This document shows positions 1-12,925 of a DNA stretch of 64,000 bases, piece by piece. The DNA comes from Paragordius varius. Its lineage: Eukaryota; Nematomorpha. Every line of letters begins with the position of its first letter. Position 1 is the first letter of the stretch. The position numbers were made by a program, and so were the translations under genes. The DNA lies in assembly GCA_964247055.1 (NCBI GenBank), contig OZ176050.1:8742001-8806000 (forward strand), read 5' to 3'. Under the pieces are notes generated by a model that was given only the letters and a program-made list of their open reading frames with translations, did not search any database and was not told the origin of the DNA.

Positions 1-3000
1 TCAAAGTCTTATGCGACCTAATTACTTAGCATTAAGTACTTCAACCAAAGGTATATAATATTGGAAACATTGTTTTTTTTTTACTTGTAACATTAATTTT
101 TAATGATATCATATATGTGTGTATTTTAAACATATAGTGGATAATTCACAATCTCGGGGGCATTTTAACAAAAATCACATGGCGATAAACAAAAACGAAA
201 TGGCTCCAACATTTATCAAGAAGGAATTTAATCAAGTATATATTTGTATAGATAATATGACATAATAAAAATGGTTTTATTTTTTAATTATGCTTTTAAA
301 ATTACAATATTTGACCTAAATATATATATTATAAAGATTCCAACTTCATACGGATATTCATCCAATACTAATATGAATCATATGCAGCAACCATCGCCTC
401 ATAAACAATCCCCCAATTTCATTAATACCAAAGGTAAAATTTTTATTAATTTTATAATTAATAATTAAAAAAATTTCTTAATCCCTTATTTTTTTACCCG
501 GATAGGTTTAGGGAATCAGTTTGGGAGAGACCATGTGCCTGCGTAAGAACATCTATAATATATATTTATCATAACTATTTTGCATTTGTTTGAAAAAACG
601 TTTTTTTATGAAATATCGCTCGCTTATTACATCGTCAATATTTTTAAGGCTTATAATTTTGTATCAAACACAAATATATCATAAATTTTGTTTCACTTGA
701 AATATAATAATATATTTGGCCAATATTAGTTTTGATTTGCTAATATTGTATGTAATACTAATTATTTATTCTACTTACTTATTACAGTGTTAATAATAAT
801 AACAATCAACATGTGTTGAATTTAATAACAAATTCTTTGGCTCATGCATTGCATACCCAACAAAATAAAACGTGTATGTATACGACACCGCATCTCATTA
901 AACAAGAAGCAGCGGGTAACTCAATAAGAAGTCCAAATTATCAAACATCGATTGGGAATAAAAATTATCATTCTATAAAGAAAGAAAATGACTTGTATAA
1001 TCAACGCACCCCTAGCAATTATAGTCATGAAACGACGAGTTGTATAACTAAAGGTTTTATATTCTCTTCTTTTTAAAATAAAATGTGGAATTTTTAATCA
1101 TAAATAATTTGATGAATTTGGACTATATTGCTTAATGTTTTGTATGAATGTTATTTCGTAATATATTACAGATGATTTGTGATCAATTTTTAAACCTAGC
1201 ATAAATTTAAGTTTGATACTCATTATGGATAGATACAATTTTAAATGTTAAAAACGTTTTAATTGACATGGGTATTATTGCGCAGAAATTATTAATTTCA
1301 AATTTAATTTAACTAAGGGCTATGGTACATAAAAATAAATTTAAACCAAGATGTTTATTGCAAACATAAACTTTTCGCTACCCTATACTTACATTCTAAT
1401 TAATGTTGTAATAAAACTCATTTTACGCAAAAATATAGAAGGTTCAATAGATTCTCCCAGCCAAAATGCCAATAATTTCCAACAAACTCAAAGAAATTTA
1501 GAACGATGGAAAAAGGATGAAGCACTTGGCACACTAGCAACCATTTCCCCTGTTCTTTATGCCAATCTCAAATATCCTGAACTCCAAACTGAATATCCAG
1601 GTTGATTTTTATTTGATTGCGCATAATTTTTGTAAAATTGTTAATAATGTTATAAGGCGGAAACATTATAAATAATTTTAACTAGGAGATATTAAATATA
1701 AATCCTTTATTACCAAAATGATTTGTAAATCTTTTTTTTGACGATATCTTTAAACAAAATAATTTATTAAACCAATATTGCTTCGATTTTTAATCGGATT
1801 TTGAAGTCAATTTTTTTAAAATTTTGCATTTATTCTTATATTACTTTTAGATATGTTGGAGCGTTCAAAACAAATGGCAAAAATATGGAGAAATATGCCG
1901 GCAGAAGAACGCATTCCTTATTTGCAAAAAGCGCGGGAGAATAGAGCCACACTTCGTCTTCAAAAATCATCAAAGCAGTCCAATGTTACTACAGTTAGCG
2001 AATCTCTGAATACTACTGTATGATTAAAACCATTTCAGATTTAATGTTTTTGAAATTTTTTAATTATATTTTGTCTTTTTTTACATCTTAGTAAAATCAT
2101 GGTTTTTTATTGTATCGTTAACATTTTTTTAAAAATTAAAATAGTTATCCACCCAGGCCTCTAATACAACAACGAAATCACCTTTCACAGCCATCACTAC
2201 GAATGAAACACATGTTATCAAAAAAGATGGCTCCTTAATTTCGTCGCAGCAGCCAAAATCAATTTTTGACCTTAAAATGGATGATTTTTCTGACAAACGA
2301 AGTCACCTAGCTCCCAACCAAAGTATTACATCTGGAACACCTATTAAAGAGTTGCAAAATGTGAATGATCTTTCTAATGCCTTAAATAAACCCATTGTTG
2401 GAGAGAACTTTTTACCATCTACCTCTTTTACCAATATGAATCTTCCCACCTCTTACAATAATTCTAATATCAATATAAACGAACAAAACTCTACCTTTAA
2501 TCTACAACAACAGGCACATTTTCAGCAAGACACTACTTACTTAGATAACAGGGCTTTAAATACAGAATTTAATAATGGCCAGCAAATTAATAATAACGTT
2601 TACATTCAAAAAAGTAATGAAACATTCATTATGGATCCCTTTTATCCGAATAATCCTTCCGTTGGGAATGCTCCTACACCACAAGAACAACAACAACAAA
2701 TACACCCCTCAAGTCAATTATTGGATGATATCATAAGTATGGTTTATGCGTTTTTAACCGCTCAAATTATATCAATCGGTCTTTAACCGTTTTTAATAAG
2801 TAGCTATTTTAGCATCTAATCAATTAATTTAAACCTCTATAATAACCTAATATGTGTTGTTAATTTAAGGAATAAATAACGAATTTAAACGAGATATTGC
2901 TTTAGTTGCATAATTAAAAAAATTTAAAATGATACTATACATATAACATATTTTTTAACAATTTTATATGATTATTTCACGTTCATATACGGAAAATTTT

Positions 3001-6000
3001 AACTGTAATATAAGTCTAGCACAATCTAGGTCACAAACGCTACATTCGTTAATACCTTAATAACCAGTTATACCCGGCCGGTAGTTTTACAAACAGTTTT
3101 TTTACAACTCAAAACGTGTTTACAGTAAAGCGCATTATTATAAGCTAAACATGCATTTTGAATGGCTAAGGTATTTAGTATACATGTCAGTAGCCATGTA
3201 TAAGATTTTTCGTTTTTATTAGTTAGTGTGAGGAAAGAATGCGGTGCTGTTAAATATGTAACTACTGATAAAATAAAAATACAAGGCAACAGACATGTAA
3301 ATTAAATACTCCTACTTTTAGCCATTTAAAATACAGATGTATGGCCTATCTTAGTTTTGCGTTACTAATATCATTTCCTTATATTGCTTCCGTAGGCGAC
3401 CTTAGTTCTATCGAAGAAACCAAAGGCTTGTTCAAAGACATGTCGGCAGGCGGTTTAGGTAGTTTGTTGGATCCATCAGGTCCAGGTTTAGGAACGCTGC
3501 CTGCTGGGAATAACGGTAACGTTGAAGGCCAAAGCGCCAATTATCAAATCCCAGCCGATACTGATGCACTAATTACAGCTCTTTACTACAGCGTTCATCA
3601 ACAGAATGGGCCAGCTACCCCAGCGGTCGTGGGCGGAGGAGCTCCTTTCTCATCTCAACAATCCATGAATAGTGGACCCATTTTCTCTACACCTAACATG
3701 ATTTTACAGTAAAAATTTTTAGTTTATACTATGTAAAATGTATTTATCAAAAAATTCTTGTTCATAATTTTTTCTATTGTATAACTCCTATAAAAAAATT
3801 AAAAAAAGAAGATTAATTCCAATTGGAAAATAAGGAGTTGGGATGTAAATTGGTAACATAACATATAGGTAATAAAAAATGGCCTTCTTAAAAATATCAT
3901 GTTTTGTTTCTATTTATACATATATTATTATTTACCTATCTTTTAAAAGCACTGCGGCGAATAATAATAACATAAATGAAATGACCAATAATAATAATAA
4001 CTATGGAAACATGATGGTATATAATCAACAACAAAGGATTTTTTTTAACCAATCCAGTCAGCATAATTCACCTTGTAAGCCTCTGACACCTGCTCCAACC
4101 AATTACAATAATATGAATATTCAAAATCAGAATACAAATACAAATTTTAATATAAATAGTAACATTATAAATGCAAACCTTAACCCAACTTTACCTCCAA
4201 ATTTTTATGCGGACAACGTTAATTCTGCCAAAGAAGCCTTAATTATACAACAACAAAGTCATTATGTACAAACGATAGGGGTGGAATTAAATAAAGCCGT
4301 TCCAAGTATGTATTGTATTCAATATATAAAACTTTTCTAAAAATTACGCTTTTTAGTTTTAGTAATTGAGTTTTTTCAAGGTTGAATTGGATTCTTTTAT
4401 TAGAATATTTTTCATTGCTGAGTGCAAAGTTGAACTCGTCTGTGGCAACACTTAGATCTATCTTTTTATCAAAATTCTGTATCTTTAATTTATTTTTTTA
4501 TCTTTCTCTATATGTTTTACAGATCAGCAGCAATTTATCCCATCAAACCTGATGACAAATAATGATCAATTAAGGATTGATATCAATAATCCAAATTATA
4601 ATAAGCCCATAACACCTTCCTACAAGGAAGACAATGGTAGGATTAATATTCGATTTTTTTGCAAATTTAATAAATTTTCATATATATTTTCATTTTTTAA
4701 TATATTCCTTTTACATACGCAATTATTTTGTTTGTAATTAAATAAAGTTCTAACATATTTGTTGTAGGAATGCAACCTCAAAAAACAAATTTGACTCCAT
4801 CCTTCAACCAAGACATGGAACAATCAGATGCTAACCTAACACAAGGTATTATTTTTAATGCTAATTTTTGGAAATATTCGAAGCGATTTATTCATTTTAT
4901 TTTACGTAATCTGTGAGCTCTTTTAACATTTTTGACCGTTTATATGGCTATTAGAAATGATCGCCACATCAAATTATAGCAAAGATGTAAATGAAGACCC
5001 AATCGCATACAAAAAATGGTTAATATCACGTGATAAGGCGCTTCAAACAGCTCTTTCTATGTTGGCCGCTGACATTTCCAAAGTTAGTTTATAATCATAT
5101 TTTTATAATTAGAGTAAGAAATAAAAATAAAAATTTAAAATTGTAAAAACTAAAAGATTGATGATTTTTTCTATATTATCCAAATTTACAATCAATTGCA
5201 CATTTGAGTACAGTAAAAATTGAAATTATACGGACAAGCATTAAAGTATAGTGGCTATTTTTTTTTCGAAAGATACTCCGGCTTTTTTAAACCTTTATTT
5301 TTCCTATATGAACTATTTAATTAAAATTTTAAAATATATAATTATTGTGTTGCCAATATACATCTCTATTCCATATAATTTAAACAAAGTATTATATAAA
5401 AAAATCAAGATTAAAAAAGAATGTTTACTTTTGAAAAAAAATATTTGTCTTTATATATTTACATTCAGCCCGTATAATTTTAATTTTTATTGTATACCAA
5501 TTAACATGTATTCCTTATTTTGTACTAAACAATATAGGGTATATTAAAACTATAGGTATACAAATTTTGTTTTTTAGATTTTACGTTTTGTCTAGCACTC
5601 TATTTTAAACTTAATTACGATTTCCTAAATAATAGATGCGAAAGCGTAAAAAATCTTTGGCATCCAAGCAACGACAAATAAAGAAAACGGCTTTAGGAAA
5701 TATATCGACAAATATTAACTCTATAAACTCACCTGCACCAAATTTATTATACAGCACCACTTCAATGACTACCAATGCATCTCCTCTTTTAAGTTTGTTT
5801 TACTTTAATTAAAATTTGGTTAATATTTTTATATGATTGATTACAATAGGGTTTTGGATCGGGGTTATAAATGTGCATCTTTTTATATGTAATTAATTAA
5901 AATATTATGAAAAACAATAATCTTAAATAATGTTAATAAAAAGTGGTAAAACTTTAAAAAATTATAAAATATATTGTTAATTGTTATTGATATATTTCTA

Positions 6001-9000
6001 AAAACCTATTTTTGGATATCTTTATGTGTTTTTATTTAATTATGTTGTTGTAATTCTTTGTTTCATCCTTAATTAACTACATTCATAAGCCGTCTTACCG
6101 GTTTTTATTTTTGACCGGTCAAATACTCAACCCTAGTCATTAGCCCAAATATTGCCATTTAATTTACTAATCAGTTTTATAATATATAAATTTTGTTTTA
6201 TTTCTATGTTTTCAATTTTTCTACAATAGATTCATTGATACAAAATTCCATGTCCCATATAACTTCTCCACCCTCTGCCATCAAAAATTATGGACAACCT
6301 ATAGCTTCACCATATCCAAATCAACCCCTAAAATATGACCCAGCAAGGTTTTGCATCTCATGACATTTTGATTATCTCTTTTATAGAGTTTACATTGTAA
6401 ATTATAAGTATTAAATTTTAATATACCACACTAATTTAAGGAATTAATTGCCAAATAATTGTTAAAAATACAGTTTAAATTGCACAAATGACATATTATA
6501 CTGTAATTAAGTGTGAGTAATTTTTAGTTTTCCCAATTTTATTGTACATACCACATCCATATTTGCACAATTATCAGGCATTTTCAAAGAAAAGTGAATG
6601 TTTGAAATAAGCTGTTGTGTATTGTTTTACATGAAACTTTTACAAAAACAAATATAATGGTAAAATGACATTTTTTAATTTTTTTAAAACTAATTTATTT
6701 TCACGGTGTTGTTATTCCTATAATTCCCTTATTATAAATTAGTGGCTGTTTTGATCCCCGAACACCGTGTTTTACCTCAAACCAAATGTTATCTGGAAAG
6801 GAGGGAAGTTTCGAAAATCCAAATAGCACAAATACGACTCAGATGTATGATGGTACAATGATTGCCCCCTCACCTGCTTATAATGCCTCTGCCTCGGAGA
6901 CTAGTGATACAAACATGAATGTTTCCTCTTTATATGGTTAATATATTATGTTTTTTAATATATATCGTTGATTTAAATTTATCTAATCTAAATTCTAAAA
7001 TACACATTGTTCACGATAAAATAAATTTATTATGGCTTCTGAGATAATTTATATAATCAAAAAACCTTTTTTTAACGATTCATGATTGAATCGAATTCCT
7101 GAAAAGTTTTGATATAATGTATCAAAATCTTTTTTTGGCGTATTCCGCGGTCATAAAACCAAATATTTTTGAGCCAAATGTAAAACCCTTTTAAAAAAGG
7201 TGAAAACTATATTTTTTCCTAACTAACCAATTCTTTTTATACCCTAAATATCATTATTACATTTTTCTCTTTATATATATGTATATATTATAGCTGCTCC
7301 AACACCACCCACACAACAATCAAACATTTCAGGTTTATCTGGGACTCCGCCCGTTGTGGTGACAACAACCACAGCCTCGACGAACACATGCTGGTTACCT
7401 CCTCATGAAGCCAAAGAATTGTCCATTTTATCAACCGATATCGCCGCACTCCAGAAACGGATCGAAACGTTACGGAAAGAATTAAAACAACATCGAACCC
7501 TTATGAACGATTTACAAATTAGTCCAACAACATCAAATATTATCAGCTCTAATTCTACCATCCAAGGTGCTAATTCTAATTTACCGTTATCAGTGACAAA
7601 TATTTCATCGACAATTATGATGAATACCCACAATATAATGATTAATCAATATAATAATACTGCCTCAACAGTAATGTTAAACAATACAAATGGTATTACA
7701 TCATCCTCTTTGCTTATAACACACCATGGGACACAAATTAATTATGGTAATAATATGCCGACCAACGCTTATATGAATCAAATGATTGATTTTAATATTA
7801 ATAATCCTGGAAATAGTATTAATCGAAATATAAGACCGAATGTTGGTGGAGACAATAATATAGCTATGATTTTGGAAACTTCCCTACAACACCAAACCCT
7901 GGCTTCAAGTTTGTTCTTTTAACTTAAACCATAAAAATTATTATGATTTAAAATTAAGAAACTTAGAGTTTTTTATTTTTTCTTTCAATATAAATCAAAT
8001 ATCTGATTAATTAAATTATCTTAATTAAGATTTCATCAATTCCAACACACTTTGTGAGGGGAAATCAGCCAATATGAATACTTTTATCAGTAATAACACC
8101 ACTAATTTTATTCATCATCAACAACATCAACAGTTTAATCAAACCCAAATTTATATGGCTGCAAATAATTATAATGATATCACATCCTCTATTGCTAATA
8201 ATGCGCAAATCAGTAATTCTAATTGTAACGTTAACCATAAATCCGTGCTTTATAACAATTTATTTAATTCCGCCCCTATGGATGTCGGCAATTATTTATT
8301 AATGAAATCAAATTATCAACATCAACAACAATCAAATAGCTTTATTTCGATACCAAATAACACAGCTTATATGACTACTAATATAAATAGCATGATTCAA
8401 ATTTATTCAACTCAAGGGGTAGTTATGACATATGCCCCAGGAATGCAGGTAGAAAAATATATTACGGAGATTAAAAAAAGCATATTGTGGATTCTTTAAA
8501 CTTTAAATGTTTTATGCTAAAATCGGGTTAGCTTATACTTTTATTAAAACAAAAGTCCTTCTTTTTTTGTAGTCTCTATATTTAATCATAAAACAATACA
8601 TATAAAGATATTTGGTATATAAGGTATTTACAATGATATGAAAATATTTTTTGCCTCAACAATTAATTTATTTTATATTTTTTTATAAAATGTATTAGCT
8701 AAAGTCACAAGGTTTTCAAGGTGGGCCGACTCCCATGTATGGTAATGATGACCAATTACACTTGCAAAATAATTATAAAAGGTATTATTTTATTTGTTTA
8801 TTTTTACAAATCTAAAATTTAAATATTACAATTATCTTAAAATAATATTTTTGTAATTATCGTACACATAAATATATCATTTTTTTCCTTCAGATATTTG
8901 TATTTGGGATGCAATTTAATATATTATTCTCATATTGCAATAATTACAAAATCATTTTATTGAAATCTTTAAATATTATTTTTGTAATTATCATATGCAT

Positions 9001-10198
9001 AAATATATCATTTCCCCTTCAGATATTTGTATTTGGGATGCAAATTAATATATTATTATTCTGTAAATATTGCAATAATTACAAAATAATTTTTTTTAAA
9101 CATGAATTTTTTAAAGTTTTTTTTTATGAATAAATTGTAGTAGTTTACAAAATTATCCTGCCCAACCAACGGTCGCATTTATGAGCTGTTCTAACCAACA
9201 ACTCAATTACAATAATCAACCGACAATGCAAAATTCGAAAATGCAACAAAACAGATCAAATATTCAGCATAACGAACAAAACTTACACCTTTACAAAGCA
9301 TATGGGAGCTTTAACCCAGACAACATTAATATTAATAATAATGATCCAGGTTTTTTTTTTATTATCTTTGGTTTTGCAATAAAACTAAAACCAGCCCTTG
9401 ATGGAAATGAATCGGCAAACAATAAGACACTATATTTTGAGGCTAATACAAAATATTAGATCTTTATCCTCTAATGAATTATTTTATTGTTAAATTATAT
9501 TAAGTATGACGCAATTTTTGCGGTTATTGATGGGCTATAATAGAATCTTGTAAAACCTTATATAAAATATTTGTACTTTATTAATCTCTTATGGAATATT
9601 TCAGAGGGATTTGAATTTATCTCTATAACAAGATTTTACATTTCAAATAATTTACAATCAAATTATCCGAAATTTCGTAAAATATAAAAATTCAATATCA
9701 ATAGGAGCAGTACAAGATTACAAAAATCAAAATCAGGATTCTCAAATTATGCCAGTTTTAAAATCTATTAATCAGCCAGGATACCGATACACCAAATCTA
9801 TGCAGAATAGTTTTGAAAGGTAACTATAGTTTTGTCAGTTAATTTAATTAAAATTAATTTGACAATTTTTTATTTCATTAGTAACATCTATATACAACAA
9901 CAACAAAATTCTATGCAAGATGGTTATGGTATGATGTCAAGCGAATCCTATAATAAAAATATTGCATATCATGCGACACAATATGTAAGTTTATGTTTTT
10001 TTAAACCTTTTTTTAAACCAGGGTGTTAATATTAATCAACTTTAAAATATCTACTTTACTTATATCCATAGGTTGTTACACATTATTTTTAGATTAAGCT
10101 AAAAATTGTAATTGACAAAATATTATTTTAATTTTATAAACAGCACAAAATCCGGTGTTTATATAAATTATTAATCCTTCTGTTTTCATCTTTGGATT

Positions 10199-10234
<36 letters not shown>

Positions 10235-12894
10235 ATAAACTTTAAGGGCACATCTACGCTACAAATATCTCAAACTTGCTCTTCACAATATATGTTTTCT
10301 CATCCGTATAATGCGTTGGGATCCACAATCAACCGGCAAACAACATTACCATACGTCTCAGAAACCACGTTTGGGGGGAATTACATGAATCGAAATATAA
10401 TGAACAATGTAAATAATATCCCGCCAAATATTTATGGCCAAAAACACTACAGTCAGTATGATACAAATTATACGCAATTCTCAACTCATAATAATCCTAA
10501 CAATAACTTGAATGCTTCTTATCCTGGATCAATAATGATGATGAAACAACCATCAAATAGCGGGGGGCAACGCCCCCCACCCTACCTTGCTAATAACAAT
10601 GTTCAACAACAACAATTTCAAAATAATATGATGTATTATGGAGGAAATATGGTCACACAAGGGGCTTTATACAATAATAGTCAGCTAGGTCCATACGCCG
10701 CTACAAACAACAGTAATAGAGGAGGAGTTTGCACTTTTCAACAAAATGTTGGCCAAAAACATTTTTCATCAAATTATACCAATAACGGTAAAAACGAGAA
10801 TATTATGGCAAATTATTTACCTACGGGAACGATGATGCCTCAATACAACCAAGGGGTGCAATTTCAAACGCAATCCTCCCATCATTATCATAATCAACAA
10901 CAAAACTATTATTACGCAGCAAATAATCAACAACACCATCAACAAAATATAATGAATGCTTCTTCTAGCCACGTAGTTCAACCTGATGTAAATCACAACA
11001 TGAATAATGTCGGAAATAACTCTTATATGCTGGCTTCAAATAATGGTAATTTTTACAAGTGTTCTTAGCCGCTAAAATTTGGAAAGTTTTAAAGAAATTT
11101 TTACATGTGTTCTTAGCCGCTAAAATTTGGAAAAGTTTTAAAGAATGGTTAAGTTTTAGTAAGCATGTATAATTTTACGTTGTTTTGATTTTTTTTAAAG
11201 TATACAATGAATATGCGCAATATTTAGTTAAATATATGCGTTATTTGAATAACTTTAAATACATTATTTAAGGTGACATAAAATTTATTTTCTATCAATA
11301 TAAATATATAGATTTATAGTGCATGATTGTTCAACCAAATAAAATTAATCTTTCATGGATTTTAATATCATAAATTATTTGAAATAGGTGTAGTAAAATT
11401 TTAATGGCATATGAGTTTTAAAATCTTATAATAATAATAATTGGTAGACTGTGGTTTAGATATAGTTAGAAAAAATTTTATTTCCGCTTAAATCGTCTAA
11501 TTATTCTAACCATTATTATAAGAGTTATGCATTAACCTTTTTACTTGTGATTTATTTCCCAATAATTCAAAATTAGATATCCAGAATGCCGGGGGACTTT
11601 CTGGCCAAAATGGTGGTGCTTGGTGGTGGGAAGATGTTTTTACAATGCATCAATACAGCAGCAATACCAACAACGGTTTGGCATCTAACAACACAACACA
11701 TGTCAACAATAATAATAATGGAGCAGCTGCAACATCTAAATTACCAGCACCATCATTCTTGTGTTTTGGTCTTGGGAATGTGGATAAAAGTAGTTTATTT
11801 TCCAAAATTTGTGTTTTATTTTTTAGACCACGCATAGTAAAAACTTTTATTATATATGGCGAAAAAACTTATATATCATATTGTATCAAATTTTTACTTA
11901 AAGGGTCATATCTTGAATTGTTGAGTTATTTACGCTTTTAAATGAAAGTGCTCGCTCTACTGCTCCTTTTTCCAGATATTTAATTTATTATCTGTATAAC
12001 TATTTTGGTTGGGTATTATTTGAATTCTTATTTTCTAATTCATTAGATTTAACAGTTATGGATCGAAGATTGGGACACTTAAAGTTAGCGATTTTACCCG
12101 ATTACTATGGCGATTTTCCATTTGGTCAATTTACCGTTCCTGGTATTATATATTTTCTTTTCTTTTTAATTATCATTATTTAACATTGAATGTTTAGGGA
12201 TGCTTTTATTGAACAATGCCCTGATTATCAAGAATCTCAAAAATTTTGATTTAAATCAAGACGCCGTTAAGGCTAAGATTGAAGAATTGAAAAAACTTGT
12301 ACCATATTTGTTTAAACACTCATCGTACGAAAACAGTAATAATCAAAGTTTTTCACAAGTTTCTACAACTATTACGAAATCACAAACTTACCAAAAATGC
12401 AAAAAGTCTGAAAAACAGGAGCTAATTTCAAACAAAAAACAGTCGCTCACAACTAAATCACAAACATATCATTTTAATGGTAATTCAAATAATTTTTCTA
12501 TGGTTTATGTGTGTTTTTGTTTCATGTTTAAACATTCTTATATTATTATTTAGACATGGATGTTTTTGACAAAGAAATTGCAGCCATAACGAATGATAAA
12601 AATTTCTTGAAAAATTTTGACTTATCCCCAGACACTTACAGGTTTTTTTTCATTCAAAAACACATATCCTAGTTTTTTAGTTTCAAATGTTTTACCAAAA
12701 AAATTTAATATTTAGATCCCCGAGTGTTTCATCGAAAAAAACTCATAGTGTACCCTCAGTAAATTCTGTCAAAGAATCGATTAGAGGCGATGACTTTTTT
12801 ACAACACCTTTTTTACATCAAGATCAGGTATATTGCCAAATTTATTTTTTATTTATTTTATATATATATATATAAATATATAATATATATATAT

Positions 12895-12925
<31 letters not shown>

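Larger units (their letters stand above)
8069..11045 (+). other. Asn/Gln-rich central region of KMT2C/D
   Basis: Exons 8069-8448, 8699-8781, 9141-9349, 9705-9819, 9882-9984 and 10247-11045 keep one open frame made largely of Asn, Gln, Ser, Tyr and Met. CAA, AAT and CAT codons form short runs. Vertebrate KMT2C/D proteins have Gln-rich stretches after the coiled coil; this region is in the same place but Asn-dominated. No folded domain is visible. Its prion-like composition suggests a disordered, possibly condensate-prone segment, which is inference. Confidence 0.8.

Noticed and set aside
3068-3289. 73-codon minus-strand frame with MPCIFILSVVTYLTAPHSF
   Set aside because: It is in a KMT2 intron, on the opposite strand, with no known motif or splice context.
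5251-5547. 98-codon plus-strand frame inside a KMT2 intron
   Set aside because: It lies between two exons whose phases join directly, is almost only Ile/Leu/Phe/Lys/Tyr/Asn and has no similarity; expected by chance in A+T-rich DNA.
7403-7633. 76-codon minus-strand frame opposite a KMT2 exon
   Set aside because: Antisense shadow of the exon that codes the second half of the coiled coil.
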